The translations under genes were made by a program, and so were the position numbers. Below the pieces are notes generated by a model. That model saw only the letters and a list, made by a program, of their open reading frames with translations, ran no database searches and was not told where the DNA came from. Below are positions 9,138 to 19,009 of a DNA stretch of 64,000 nt, piece by piece. Within the stretch, counting starts at the first letter, position 1; the number at the start of each line of letters is the position of its first letter. The DNA is taken from assembly GCF_963576675.1 (NCBI RefSeq), contig NC_088911.1, forward strand, positions 87,759,256 to 87,823,255, written 5' to 3'. Source of the DNA: Euphorbia lathyris (taxonomy: Eukaryota; Streptophyta; Magnoliopsida; Malpighiales; Euphorbiaceae).

Positions 9138-10952
9138 TGTTAGACGAGGTTCCGCGGCCTAATCTCCCGGGCGGACCGGGAGGTGGACACCTCATGGCGA
9201 CGTAAACGGTGATTGGCGCCGAAAGCAACCAATCGTGGAATCAAGCTGCTCGGCAGGACCGGAGCTCGGAGTATGGAAGAGTCGCCACCCACGAATGGGA
9301 AAATGAACACCGATCCCTTGCGGGAGACCGGTGAGGGTTCGGGAAACTTAGGTACGAGCCGAGAAGGCTAGCTCCTTTCCGGAGAAAGGCTACTAGGCAC
9401 CCCGACATCGCCCGATTATGAACCACCGGCCTCCTACTCAGCGTGTTAGGCGATAACGGACTAATCGCATATTTCTTTAAGTTTAAAATTCATTTGAAAC
9501 CTTTTCTTTGTCGTTTTGAAAAACCGTTTTGAGCATATATTATTGAAAGCCACTTTGGTAAAGAATCACCCATTTACATTGATGCCAAATACATAAAAGA
9601 GAGAGGGGGAGAAGGAAGAGTTGATTTATTTTACAGTGTGTCTTATGCTTCAATTCGTATGTTAACTCTACACTAAACTCACTCCCCGAAAACGAGTTTA
9701 TTTACATGGTTCGTACCTTAATCGTCGTTGGAACGATTTAGGTACGTTTCAAAACCCCGTTGATTTACATGACATCTACTCGAATCGCCGTTGGAACGAT
9801 TCGAGTGTTTGAAGACGTGGAATAAAGAATTTTAATCCAAAAACGTGGTTAGGCATACAAGTCAATTTACTTTGTACAAATCATTTAAGAAAACGATTCA
9901 AAACTTTATTATTTACGATAAAAACGATTTTAATTACAAGGTTCGCTTAATCCGTCGTTGAAATGAATTAAGGTTTTAAAACGTGAGGTTTTGGAAATCA
10001 ATTGAAAGTGGAAAAGAATCAAAAACATTTTATTTACATTTGGAACCTCTAAAAACCTTTAGTTTAAATAATCAAGTTGAAATCTCATTTTTATGAATTA
10101 TTTCCCCTTTTCGCTCAATAGACTCTTTACTTAAACATATTTACAAGAATGAACAATTTAAATCCCCAAAACTCACCTAATATAACCAATTTAAAATATA
10201 TACATATAGATGTCAAAGGGAAAAGAATGAGTACTTATATATATATACACTTGTGAAAATAGTAATTATAACTATAGATCAAAAATAGAGTAAAAAAATG
10301 ATATATACTATAGATATATAAATAAGAGTAAAAATATGGCTATGTATGTTGTACTTTAATAGGTAGAAAAACTAATATTTGACCCAAAACACCCAAAATA
10401 GTATTTGTACATAAAATATGCCCAAAATAATCAACTAAATACATAAACCCAAAAATTCTAATACCCAAAAATAACTAACTAATTTACCCAAGTATAACAA
10501 ATACCCAAATTAATATCATATATAATAAATAGGTTGACATAAAAACACATATACATATAATCATAAGATGGGATTAAAAAAGACCCCAATAACACCCTAA
10601 TATACCCATATGAAATAAAGAATCTATTAATATAAAAAATAAAGTATAAAATATTCAAAACAGTCCCTATTTTATATAGGAAATCGGAAAAGCCCCCCTC
10701 CAAATACTAATCATCCAAAATATACATACAATATATACTAATACATATATAAAAAATTGAAAAACAAAATAATCTACTCCCCCAACCCATACGTGTATAT
10801 ATATATATATATAAGTAAAAAAGTGGAAAATATCTAAACCAGTCCCTGGTTTGTGAAATAAGTAAAAAGAGTATCCCAAATACCCAATAACCCATATACT
10901 ATATATTTATATATACAAAATACCCAAATCATAAAATAATACCTTATGTCCC

Positions 10953-10989
<37 letters not shown>

Positions 10990-12439
10990 AATAAAAGTGG
11001 AAAATATCCAGTTAATAGCTATTTTATTGAACCATAAAAAAAAAACAAACCCCAAATAACTATAGCCTAAATATATACTAATTTATATATATAATTAACA
11101 ATTCAATAAAACCAAACCCTTCCTCCCAAATACACGTACAGGTATATATATTTAGTAAAAAAACGGCAAATATCAGGATCAGCCCCTGGTTTTATAAAAA
11201 TCAACAAAACAAATCCAAAATCCAACGATCAATCCCTCAATTTTCCAGATTCAATTACAAATGGTAGATCTGTTCTATTTCATCGTTTTGATCCCCGGAC
11301 TACCCAAATCGGGTCAAGGTTTGTAACGGAGAACCCCAAAACGAAGTTTTATTCCAAAAAAACAGTTTAAAAACATTTATAAATAACGGATCTACGACGT
11401 TTGGATCCCGAACTACCCTTAAATCGGGTCACGGTTCGTATTGGGATCCAAAACGAAGTTTTTATTTTCAAATCCAAAACCAAATACTTATTCAAAGACA
11501 AAACAAAAATGAAATAAATGAATCCGGATGATAAATAAACAAAGAATTAAAGGGGTATAGTTCCTCAGATTGTTACCTCTTGATTGGTAACGGATTCCAA
11601 ATCAGTCGATTGATCGTGTTTTGAGTCGGTTTTTTGGGTTTTTGGGCGAATTCGGTTCTCGTCGAATTTATCCAGGGGTTCGGATTTTTTTTTCCCCTCC
11701 TTAATGCTTTGGACTCCATCCTATTTATAGGCAAATGGAGCCCTAAGCTTAATTTATTTTTGGCTCCAAGCCAACTTGGAGCCAAAGACAAGCTAAATTA
11801 GCTTAGGAAATTACATAGCAATTTCCTTTTCATCATTAATCATCATTATTATTATTATTTGTTATTTTATTTATTTTTTATTTTCTTTAAAAACAAATTA
11901 AAGCACTTGGCCAAAGCCAAGTGCAATTGGGTTGGGCTTGGGCGGCCCAACCCCGTCACGGGCCGACGGCCCGTGACGAAAATAGCGGCCCCCGACGGGG
12001 CCGAGTTTATATTTGTAATAAAAAAAATAAAAGTAAAAAATATTTAAACAAATAAAATCTACCTAAAATTAACCGAAATCAAAAAAAGGATTTTTGTCAA
12101 AACCGATTTTATAAAATTAGCTTTTATAAAATCGATCTTTTTACAAAACTATTTTTTTATTGTTCAAATTCTACAACCAAAACCCCTATCGATCCGAGAT
12201 TTCATTAATAATGAAACACCCCGAACTCGGCGAGACGATTTAAGATTTCATTCTTGGAACCGATTCGCCCGTCATCTCGATCCGATTTCCGAATTCGATC
12301 AAACCGGTCTCCACGGTTCCTTTGAACAACGTTTTTTTTATATTTATTATTTTTATTGACTCATCATTTATTTTAATCGACTGATTTGGATTACTTTTTA
12401 TAATTTTTCTTCATCGGTCCTCCGACCCCGGTGTCTACA
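9138..12439 (-). repeat. Element X left LTR (3' LTR)
   Basis: Begins TGTTAGACGAGG and ends GGTGTCTACA on the + strand; 3302 bases. Nearly identical to 23252-26584. It contains long AT-rich stretches, (TA)n microsatellites near 10797-10815 and 10958-10986, and a GC-rich stretch near 11930-12000. No coding sequence: small ORFs at 10479-11055 are AT-rich noise present in both LTRs. Confidence 0.92.
11721..11730 (-). promoter_or_regulatory. TATA box, element X left LTR
   Basis: CTATAAATAG on the minus strand, in the orientation of the gag-pol genes. The right LTR has the same box at 25863-25872, where it would drive the element RNA. Confidence 0.55.
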
Positions 12440-12452
12440 GTTGCCCCTACTT
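12440..12452 (-). other. Element X polypurine tract
   Basis: On the minus strand AAAGTAGGGGCAAC directly precedes the TGTAGACACC start of the 3' LTR. This purine-rich stretch is in the plus-strand primer position. Confidence 0.65.
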
Positions 12453-12667
12453 TCTATTTTTGGCAGTGACATGTGTGCTTTTTCGAAAACCTCTTTTCGT
12501 GAATTCAACACATGCAATGCGAAATATATTAAAGTAAAAGACACCTATAGAGTGGGAGGAGAAATACCTGATCTCCATGCCGCAAGTTCCTATCTTGTCT
12601 TCAATCTTCACTTTGGCTGTCCCGTCCTTGCCTCTGAATCGGTTGCCGGCGAACGCTCCTTCTGGGG

Positions 12668-13380
12668 CCCCTAGTCTCTAAATCGACCGCAGGTAAATTG
12701 GCTCTTTCTAGCAACCCTAGTCTAAATCGACCGCAGGTAAATGGCTTTTTCTAGCGACCCTAGTCTAAATCGACCGCAGGTAAATGGCTTTTTCTAGCGA
12801 CCCTAGTCTTTATCTCGACCGCAGGTAAAGTTGCTTTTTCTAGCGACCCTAGTCTTTATCTCGACCGCAGGTAAAGTTGCTTTTTCTAGCGACCCTAGTC
12901 TTTATCTCGACCGCATGTAAAGTTGCTTTTTTCTAGCGACCCTAGTCTTTATCTCGACCGCAGGTAAAGTTGCTTTTTCTAGCGACCATAGTCTTTATCT
13001 CGACCGCAGGTGAAGTTGCTTTTTCTAGCGACCCTAGTCTTTATCTCGACCGCAGGTAAAGTTGCTTTTTTCTAGCGACCCTAGTCTTTATCTCGACCGC
13101 ATGTAAAGTTGCTTTTTCTAGCGACCCTAGTCTTTATCTCGACCGTAGGTAAAGTTGCTTTTTCTAGCGACCCTAGTCTTTATCTCGACCGCAGGTAAAG
13201 TTGCTTTTTCTAGCGACCCTAGTCTTTATCTCGACCGCAGGTAAAGTTGCTTTTTCTAGCGACCCTAGTCTTTATCTCGACCGCAGGTAAAGTTGCTTTT
13301 TCTAGCGACCCTAGTCTTTATCTCGACCGCAGGTAAAGTTGCTTTTTCTAGCGACCCTAGTCTTTATCTCGACCGTAGGT
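12668..13380. repeat. Tandem array, about 46-base unit, roughly 15 copies
   Basis: The unit contains GACCCTAGTC, then TTTATCTCGACCGCAGGTAA and AGTTGCTTTTTCTAGC. The first few units are shorter variants (AAATCGACCGCAGG) and the later ones nearly identical, with single-base changes and T-run length changes. It lies in the 3' untranslated region of element X between the polypurine tract and the antisense ORF. Confidence 0.95.
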
Positions 13381-13410
13381 ACTCTTTCGTTTTGAAATTA
13401 ATCATTCAAC

Positions 13411-13635
13411 CCTAATCTCCACATCGATCACAGGCGTCCTTTCGTTTGCGTATCTCCACATCCATCGTTCGATCCTAATCTCTACATCGATCGCAGGCGT
13501 TTTCTTGTATTGCAGATCTCCAAATCGAACATCTGACCCTAATCTATACATCGATCGTAGGCGTTTGCTTGTTTCGCATATCTCCAAATCAACCGTTCGA
13601 CCTTAATCTCTACATCGATCGCAGGTGCTCTTCGT
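13411..13635. repeat. Tandem repeat, about 63-base unit, four copies
   Basis: Starts of CCTAATCT-type units fall at 13411, 13474, 13539 and 13601 (the last one CCTTAATC). Each carries ACATCGATCGCAGGCG-like sequence. These units share the TCGA(C/T)CGCAGG core with the 46-base array next to them, so the two arrays are probably related. Confidence 0.85.
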
Positions 13636-13639
13636 TGAT

Positions 13640-13895
13640 GATAGCTGGGCTTTATCACTCGTTCGAGAGTTGGAATTGAGACCTCGTCCAAGAGGTTTTG
13701 ACCGCAGTCGCTTTGATATTGGGCTTTATCACTCGTCCGAGAGTTTGTGACCGCAGTCGCTTCATGCCGTAGACTGGAGTCCGTAGCGGGGCCTGTGCCC
13801 ATTGATAATTCCGTAGACCGCAGTCCGTAGCGGGGCCTGTGCCCATTGATGATGCCATAGACCGCAGTCCGTAGCGGGGCCTGTGCCCATAGATC
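13640..13895. repeat. Short direct repeats (two families)
   Basis: One repeat pair shares TGGGCTTTATCACTCG and CGAGAGTT (near 13648 and 13722). A second family of three copies shares CCGTAGCGGGGCCTGTGCCC, starting at 13781, 13824 and 13869 (spacing 43 and 45 bases). Both are in the element X 3' region. Confidence 0.85.
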
Positions 13896-13999
13896 GAATC
13901 CTAATTTGCCTATCGAAGCCTGCCTAGACTTGCACAAATTTCATGGAGCTATCCAAGTATTTCTACGTGCGGCTTGACTTAAGTCACGCCCATCATCTG

Positions 14000-14126
14000 G
14001 TGAGTATTGTATAACCTAGTGTAGTGATATGTATGCACATGATTATGAATGAATGTATGTATATTTTCTCTTTTTTTTTCTTCTTTCTCCTTTTTTACAT
14101 TGCTTCCCTCCTATTTTTCTTTACAG
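14000..14126 (+). other. Possible intron before antisense ORF
   Basis: A donor-like G|GTGAGTAT at 14000 and an acceptor-like pyrimidine tract ending TTTACAG at 14126 frame a 127-base AT-rich stretch on the + strand, directly before the antisense ORF. Supported by sequence pattern only. Confidence 0.4.
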
Positions 14127-14141
14127 GGAGGCCTCCATTCT

Positions 14142-14450
14142 ATGGACCGAAGAGTACAGGAGGGCGTGGCGGCCGGGCGAGGAGAGTCACTACGGAATGA
14201 TGACGCTCAGTTTTTACATCGTTATCGAGAGATGGAGGATGAGTCCTCCAGCTGGGAGGAGCGAGGTCGGGCAACCGAGGAGAGGAGCCGTGTGGATATA
14301 GAGGTCCAGCGAGCTGCTGAGGAGAGTTTGCGGATTGCGGTAAAGGGTCATCGGGTTGCCGAGGAGGCCTTAGCCGAGGAATGGGCACCTTACTTCAGAG
14401 GCTTTGATTCGCTTGAGGGCTTTTGGGACTTTGGGGTTCCTCCTCCTTGA
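14142..14450 (+). CDS. Antisense ORF in element X 3' region, unknown function
   Basis: About 100 residues from the Met at 14142, on the strand opposite to gag-pol. An in-frame extension to 14049 lies in a T-rich stretch that looks like an intron tail. The protein is charged and helix-prone, with Arg/Glu-rich stretches (residues 1-80) such as SSWEERGRATEERSRVDIEV, and ends in a short aromatic tail (FRGFDSLEGFWDFGVPPP). I recognise no domain. Tat-lineage elements are known to carry extra ORFs between pol and the 3' LTR, sometimes antisense, which fits the position. It could still be chance, since the other strand is also open over part of it (14140-14388). Confidence 0.45.
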   Translation: MDRRVQEGVAAGRGESLRNDDAQFLHRYREMEDESSSWEERGRATEERSRVDIEVQRAAEESLRIAVKGHRVAEEALAEEWAPYFRGFDSLEGFWDFGVPPP

Positions 14451-14909
14451 TAGTCCCGTCATTGTTTTGGTTTACGACTTTATTAGTACTATCGTGATGT
14501 ATAGTGGGTATATGTGAAAAAGATGTTTGTGTAGGCTTTTTATTTGGTGGTGGGAAAAGAAATGTATAACTTATGACTTGTAATACCATACATTCAGTCG
14601 ATCATAATCATTTCAAACATTCTCTTCGAGTATATTCATGCCTTTATTTATTTACAAGCAACAGAAATACTTAGCCACTTACACATTATTTCCATAATTG
14701 CTCAAGATATAACTACTGTTACCAGGACCCGCCTTTTTTCGGTTTTCAGGTCCCAGCGATTTTTTAACTCTCCTTTTATTATCCCGGAATTTTCAAATGA
14801 GCGCCCTCTTGGGTTTTCACACATTGGGATGTCCCTTATTGTTGCATAGATCACCCTTTGCGGGTTTTCAACCTATCGGGAATTTTTATTTCTTTTTATT
14901 TCTTTTTTT
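14451..14909. other. Element X 3' region without a gene
   Basis: AT-rich untranslated sequence between the antisense ORF and the end of pol. A loosely repeated GGGTTTTCA-type motif appears near 14740-14870. Nothing coding is seen. Confidence 0.6.
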
Positions 14910-15146
14910 TTACGAAAAGTATTTCTTAAGCCTATCTAGATTGGTAGGTTTGGAGAACTCAATGCCATCCATCGTGGTTAGTTTCACCGCCCCTTTGTTT
15001 AGGATCTTCTTCACGAGAAACGGTCCTTCCCAGTTTGGCCTAAACTTGCCCCTAGGGTCGGTGCGCGTCATTCGGATCTTTTTCAGCACCATGTCTCCTT
15101 CTTTGATAGGACTGACCTTAACCCTTTCGTTTAAAGCCCGGGCCAT
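14910..15146 (-). CDS. Element X integrase C-terminal domain
   Basis: C-terminal end of the Tat integrase. It shows the conserved basic stretch VLKKIRMTRTDPRGKFRPNW near residue 20 and WEGPFLVKKIL near 39, typical of the DNA-binding tail of gypsy integrases. It is in frame with the preceding piece; a single TAA at 15171-15173 separates them. It ends at a natural stop at 14910. Confidence 0.85.
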   Translation of the reverse strand: MARALNERVKVSPIKEGDMVLKKIRMTRTDPRGKFRPNWEGPFLVKKILNKGAVKLTTMDGIEFSKPTNLDRLKKYFS

Positions 15147-15170
15147 CCTCCTTTGATATAGCTGTATGTG

Positions 15171-16463
15171 TTAAAGGGCCTCCATCCTCTTCTCGTCTAC
15201 CAATGCCAGCTGTTCATAACGCTTCTTCACCCATTCTGCTTTAGGAATCTCTACTTCTATTGCGATTCTCAGCGATCGCTTCTCAACCTCAATAGGCAGA
15301 ACCGCTTCTGCCCCATATACTAAGGAGAACGGCGTTGCCCCAGTTGACGCTCTAACCATCATGCAATAAGCCCATAAAGCGAGCGGAAGCTGCTCGTGCC
15401 AATTCCGATGCGATGCTACTGTCTTTACGAGAATCCTCATAAGGTTCTTATTGGCCGCTTCTACTGCCCCGTTAGCTTGTGGGCGATATGGAGACGATCT
15501 ATGATGCTCAATACCGTACTCTTGGAAGAGACTTTTCACTTCCTCTTGAAACTGGATCCCATTATCCGTGATCATGTGGTGAGGCACCCCAAACCTGGTG
15601 ATTAGATGCTTTTCAATAAACTTTCTCATCTGCTTCGATCCCAGCTTACTAAATAATTCTGCCTCTACCCACTTGGTGAAGTAATCAATGGCAACTGCGA
15701 TGAACTTGTGTCCATTTGATGCATTAGGCCTCACCTCACCGATGATATCATTGCCCCAAGCTACAAACGGCCAAACGGGTGCCAACACATGCAGTTCCAT
15801 AGCTGGCAGGTGATTATAATCGCCATGGATTTGACAATCGTGGAATTTCTTCGCATATTCATTGCAATCTCTTTCCATAGTGACCCAATAGAAGCCTTGC
15901 CTTATGATTTTCTTTGCTAGCACTGCTCCTCCCTTGTGGGCTCCATAAATTCCCGAGTGCACTGACTCCATTACTTCACGGCCTTCTCCCTCGTCTAAAC
16001 ATCTCAATTGTAACCCATCGGTGTGCCTTTTGTAAAGCAGATCGTTATGGATAACAAATTGCTGAGCTAGCCTTCTGATCACAGCCTGATCCCTAAGTTC
16101 TGATCCCGCCGGATACATCCTGTTTTTCATGAAGTTCACGATGTCGAAATACCAAGGCTTTTCATCCACTCCCAGCAACATTACGTCTTCATAGCACGGT
16201 TTGTGAGACCTCTTTAGCACCAAAGGCTTTGAGGCCAGATTCCGTGGATTATCCCAAACTGACACCAGAGTGGCCAAAGCATCCGCCGCTTGGTTCTGTG
16301 CTCGAGGGATGTGATAAAAGCGACACTCGTTGAATCTCTGTGCCAACCCTTCTAATTGGTCCAGGTACGGGCGCAACCTTTCCTCCCTTACTTCCCAATT
16401 TCTTTGTGCCTGTTCGATGATCAGCTTTGAGTCGCCCCAGATTTCGACATACGATGCTCCCAA
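15171..16463 (-). CDS. Element X: second RNase H end and integrase
   Basis: The first 80 residues finish the second (archaeal-type) RNase H: GDSKLIIEQAQ near residue 10 and HIPRAQNQAADALATLVSVW near 51. Integrase follows. Its zinc finger has the His pair near HSGIYGAHKGG, but the C-X2-C pair reads F-H-D-C, so one zinc-binding Cys is lost. The core has the DDE residues in WGNDIIGEV, ITDNGIQF and GAVEAANKN. The frame opens after a TGA at 16491 and closes at the TAA at 15171, both in-frame nonsense changes relative to the family. Confidence 0.9.
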   Translation of the reverse strand: MGASYVEIWGDSKLIIEQAQRNWEVREERLRPYLDQLEGLAQRFNECRFYHIPRAQNQAADALATLVSVWDNPRNLASKPLVLKRSHKPCYEDVMLLGVDEKPWYFDIVNFMKNRMYPAGSELRDQAVIRRLAQQFVIHNDLLYKRHTDGLQLRCLDEGEGREVMESVHSGIYGAHKGGAVLAKKIIRQGFYWVTMERDCNEYAKKFHDCQIHGDYNHLPAMELHVLAPVWPFVAWGNDIIGEVRPNASNGHKFIAVAIDYFTKWVEAELFSKLGSKQMRKFIEKHLITRFGVPHHMITDNGIQFQEEVKSLFQEYGIEHHRSSPYRPQANGAVEAANKNLMRILVKTVASHRNWHEQLPLALWAYCMMVRASTGATPFSLVYGAEAVLPIEVEKRSLRIAIEVEIPKAEWVKKRYEQLALVDEKRMEAL

Positions 16464-16490
16464 TACTGCTAGCGACTCTAACCCGTAGAT

Positions 16491-17591
16491 TCATGCTTCA
16501 TACTCGGCCATATTGTTAGTAAGAGGGAATGATAACTTCTTCGCCATTGGGATCCTTTCTCCTTCCGGTGAGATGAGTAGCAGTCGTACCCCGGCTCCAT
16601 TCGAGTTAACTGCTCCATCGAAGAACATTTTCCATGGTATAACTTCTATTGCGTTCAAGTGCTCATCGGGGAACTCATAGTTTATCTCTTCTTCTTCCGC
16701 AGTTAGAGGCTGATTGGCTAAAAATTCTGCTACGGCTCTCCCTTTAATAACCTTCTTCGTCATATATTCGATGTCGAACTCTGATAATAACAACAACCAT
16801 CGGGCCAACTTCCCAGTTAGAGATGGAGTTCGATACAGATACTTCACGGGATCTATCCGGGATATAATGATCACCTTGTAGGACTGAAAATTGTGTCGTA
16901 GCTTCCTTGTTAGCCATACTACTGCCACACACGTCTTTTCGATCATGTTATACTTGAGCTCATATTCCAGGAATTTCTTACTCAGAAAATACACCGCATG
17001 CTCCACACCGATGTCCCCTTCTTGGGCCAGCATTGCCCCAATAGATCGCTCCTCGATCGCCACATATAGAAGAAGTGGTTTCCCGAGTTTAGGTGGCCTC
17101 AAAACTGGCGGATTAGTCAAATAAGTCCGTACACCCTCCAGCGCTTGCTGACACTTATCGTTCCAAATTGTGGGTTGATCTTTCCGTAACAGCTTAAAAA
17201 TGGGTTCACAAATCGTGGTGAGTCGTGCTATGAACCGACTGATATACTGAACCTGCCCTAGGAATCCCCTTACTTCTTTCTCATTCTTCGGTGCCGACAT
17301 TTCCTGTATGGCTTTCACTTTATCAGGATCCACCTCAATCCCCTTGTTACTGATTACGTAGCCTAGGATTTTCCCCGATGAAACGCCAAAGAAGCACTTC
17401 TTCGGGTTCAACCTTAGCTTGAATTCTGCGATTCGGGCCAAAAACTTCTCAAGTGCTATGAAGTTCCCTTCTCTTGTATCCGAATTGACCATCATGTCAT
17501 CCCCATAGACCTCCACCTCTTTGTGTATCATGTCGTGGAATAGTGCCGTAGCCATTTGCTGATAAGTTGCCCCAGCGTTTTTTTTAACCAA
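16491..17591 (-). CDS. Element X: reverse transcriptase C-terminal half, RNase H, start of second RNase H
   Basis: RT palm motif EVEVYGDDMMVNS near residue 32 (YGDD, with Gly at the variable position). RT thumb and connection follow, then the first RNase H (LLLYVAIEERSIGAMLAQEG near 170; YNMIEKTCVAVVWLTRKLRH near 214). From about residue 318 begins the second RNase H (MFFDGAVNSNGAG, LTNNMAEYEA), cut by the TGA at 16491. The domain order RT, RNase H, second RNase H, integrase is specific to Tat elements. The start is artificial: the frame is entered at a frameshift in an A-run near 17580. Confidence 0.9.
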   Translation of the reverse strand: MVKKNAGATYQQMATALFHDMIHKEVEVYGDDMMVNSDTREGNFIALEKFLARIAEFKLRLNPKKCFFGVSSGKILGYVISNKGIEVDPDKVKAIQEMSAPKNEKEVRGFLGQVQYISRFIARLTTICEPIFKLLRKDQPTIWNDKCQQALEGVRTYLTNPPVLRPPKLGKPLLLYVAIEERSIGAMLAQEGDIGVEHAVYFLSKKFLEYELKYNMIEKTCVAVVWLTRKLRHNFQSYKVIIISRIDPVKYLYRTPSLTGKLARWLLLLSEFDIEYMTKKVIKGRAVAEFLANQPLTAEEEEINYEFPDEHLNAIEVIPWKMFFDGAVNSNGAGVRLLLISPEGERIPMAKKLSFPLTNNMAEYEA

Positions 17592-17767
17592 ATGGCACTA
17601 CTCTATAGCAACATGTCCCCCACTCAGTAGTGAACGAGGTCTTTGCTTTGTGCTTCTCGGCCATCTGAACCTGTATGTAGCCCATGAAGCCATCCACATT
17701 CGTGTGCAAGACGCTTGATGCTGCACTGTCGATCAATACATCGATGTGAGGAAATGCGAATTCATCT
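17592..17767 (-). pseudogene. Element X RT fingers/palm segment, frameshifted
   Basis: This 176-base stretch encodes the RT part between the DLNKA motif and the YXDD half, including a PHIDVLID stretch and the TSFTTEWGT region. It is in a different frame from the left piece because of a small deletion at about 17755-17765. It rejoins the right frame only through a shift in an eight-A run near 17580. Two small indels therefore break the RT. Confidence 0.8.
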
Positions 17768-18304
17768 TCAAGCCTTGTTGAGATCTCTATAGTCGACGCA
17801 CATTCGCACCTTACCGTCCTTCTTTGCGATTGGCACTACATTTGCCACCCACGGCGGATATTCAATTACTTCGATGAAACCTGCCTCTAACTGTTTCTTC
17901 ACTTCTTCCCTGATCTTATCTACCCATTCTGGCCTCATGCGTCGGAGCTTTTGCTTTACGGGTTTAGCATCGGGGTATTTTGGAATACGGTGAGCTACGA
18001 TGGATTTATCGGTTTCAGGCATGTCTTCGTACGTCCAAGCAAACACTATTTCGTATTTTTTTTTAATTATTCTCTCAAATTCTTTCCTCTCTTCAATAGT
18101 TAATTCTTGAGCAATTTGTATAAGTTTAGGATTTTCATCCGTGCCAAGATTAAAAGTTGACATTTCTATTGTATTGATTTCAAATGTAGGCATGTTATAT
18201 GAATGAGAATGCATGGAATGATCAGAATCAACATCAAGCAAGTAAGCAAAATCAGAATTCATTTCATTGATAGTATTGGTGAGTACATCATCAGATTCAA
18301 ACAA
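17768..18304 (-). CDS. Element X: linker and N-terminal part of reverse transcriptase
   Basis: The first 100 residues are an acidic linker without a recognised fold. From about residue 105 it matches the gypsy RT entry: HRIPKYPDAKPVKQKLRRM, then the QLEAGFIEVIEYPPWVANVV region and KKDGKVRMCVDYRDLNKA at the end. The frame is broken at 17768 by a small deletion. I find no aspartic protease motif (D-S/T-G) here or in the gag reading frames upstream, although Tat elements normally carry one before RT. Confidence 0.85.
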   Translation of the reverse strand: MFESDDVLTNTINEMNSDFAYLLDVDSDHSMHSHSYNMPTFEINTIEMSTFNLGTDENPKLIQIAQELTIEERKEFERIIKKKYEIVFAWTYEDMPETDKSIVAHRIPKYPDAKPVKQKLRRMRPEWVDKIREEVKKQLEAGFIEVIEYPPWVANVVPIAKKDGKVRMCVDYRDLNKA

Positions 18305-18313
18305 AGCGGTAAT

Positions 18314-19009
18314 CTAGTTGTCATCAACAGGGTTCTCGAGTTTCTCATAAGTCTTAGAGGTACTGGGCACATCCACCGCTCCCACAGTGGCCTCAATAGT
18401 GATCACCTGCTCCTCAGCATTCAGGTCAAGCATCATGATCCCCTCTATGAAGCAGCTTGCCTTTCTTTTGCCCCAGTCAGCAACATCGTTGAAGATCTTA
18501 AATCCGGGCAGATTCTTTCCCTCGGTGCCTCGGCCCGACTCTACCATTACGGCAATTTCCGGCTCGTCATCAGACTCATCCCAGATATGGATTGGAGCTT
18601 TCTGATTGATACCTTCCTCTTCCGAGGAACTTCCCCAGATATCTACAACAATCAGATCCATCATGTGAGGGACGTTCGGATTTACGTAGGAAGGGCCCGA
18701 CGATCCATACCGAGCCCATCCTATAACCTCATCATAATCCTTCAAGAACACCCTACTCAACCTCTTTACCACAAGTGGAATAGCACCCTTTTGGATGCAC
18801 ATGAGTTGCTCCTGATCGCTCAAGGTGACCTGACATGAAGCATACTTGAACCTCCGCCTTCTTGCGTAATCCACAAATGCTTCTTCAGGAAATTGCTTGA
18901 TCCTTTCTAAATCTTCCAACGACCCCGTCCACGGAATGTACATCTCATACCTTTGCACAAAGGCCTCCATGAGGGACCCCCAGTCCCCTTTTGTCTTTGC
19001 CGAGAACAT
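18314..19009 (-). CDS. Element X: fourth Gag-like unit (second half) and spacer
   Basis: In-frame continuation of the long gag ORF after a TGA at 19010-19012. It starts inside the fourth capsid-like unit (TKGDWGSLMEAFVQRYEMYI near residue 6), with the trailing helix LEDLERIKQFPEEAFVDYAR near 37, the region that in the first Gag unit follows the core. The rest (about residues 100-231) is acidic and unmatched: no zinc knuckle, no D-S/T-G protease motif. A TAG at 18314 ends it, and the same pattern of loose linker continues toward RT. Confidence 0.75.
   Translation of the reverse strand: MFSAKTKGDWGSLMEAFVQRYEMYIPWTGSLEDLERIKQFPEEAFVDYARRRRFKYASCQVTLSDQEQLMCIQKGAIPLVVKRLSRVFLKDYDEVIGWARYGSSGPSYVNPNVPHMMDLIVVDIWGSSSEEEGINQKAPIHIWDESDDEPEIAVMVESGRGTEGKNLPGFKIFNDVADWGKRKASCFIEGIMMLDLNAEEQVITIEATVGAVDVPSTSKTYEKLENPVDDN

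Noticed and set aside
10479..11055. Overlapping Tyr/Phe/Ile-rich ORFs in the element X LTR
   Set aside because: They are translations of AT-rich microsatellite sequence and recur identically in the other LTR at 24593-25054.
12668..13380. CRISPR-like regular repeats
   Set aside because: The unit is contiguous with no unique spacers and sits inside a plant retrotransposon; it is a tandem repeat, not a CRISPR array.
17495..17497. YGDD motif suggesting an RNA-dependent RNA polymerase
   Set aside because: The flanking residues and domain order are those of gypsy RT; the Gly is only a change at the variable position of YXDD.
18203..18838. 211-residue + strand ORF opposite the element X Gag/RT linker
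   Set aside because: It is the complement of a recognisable minus-strand polyprotein and shows no motif of its own.
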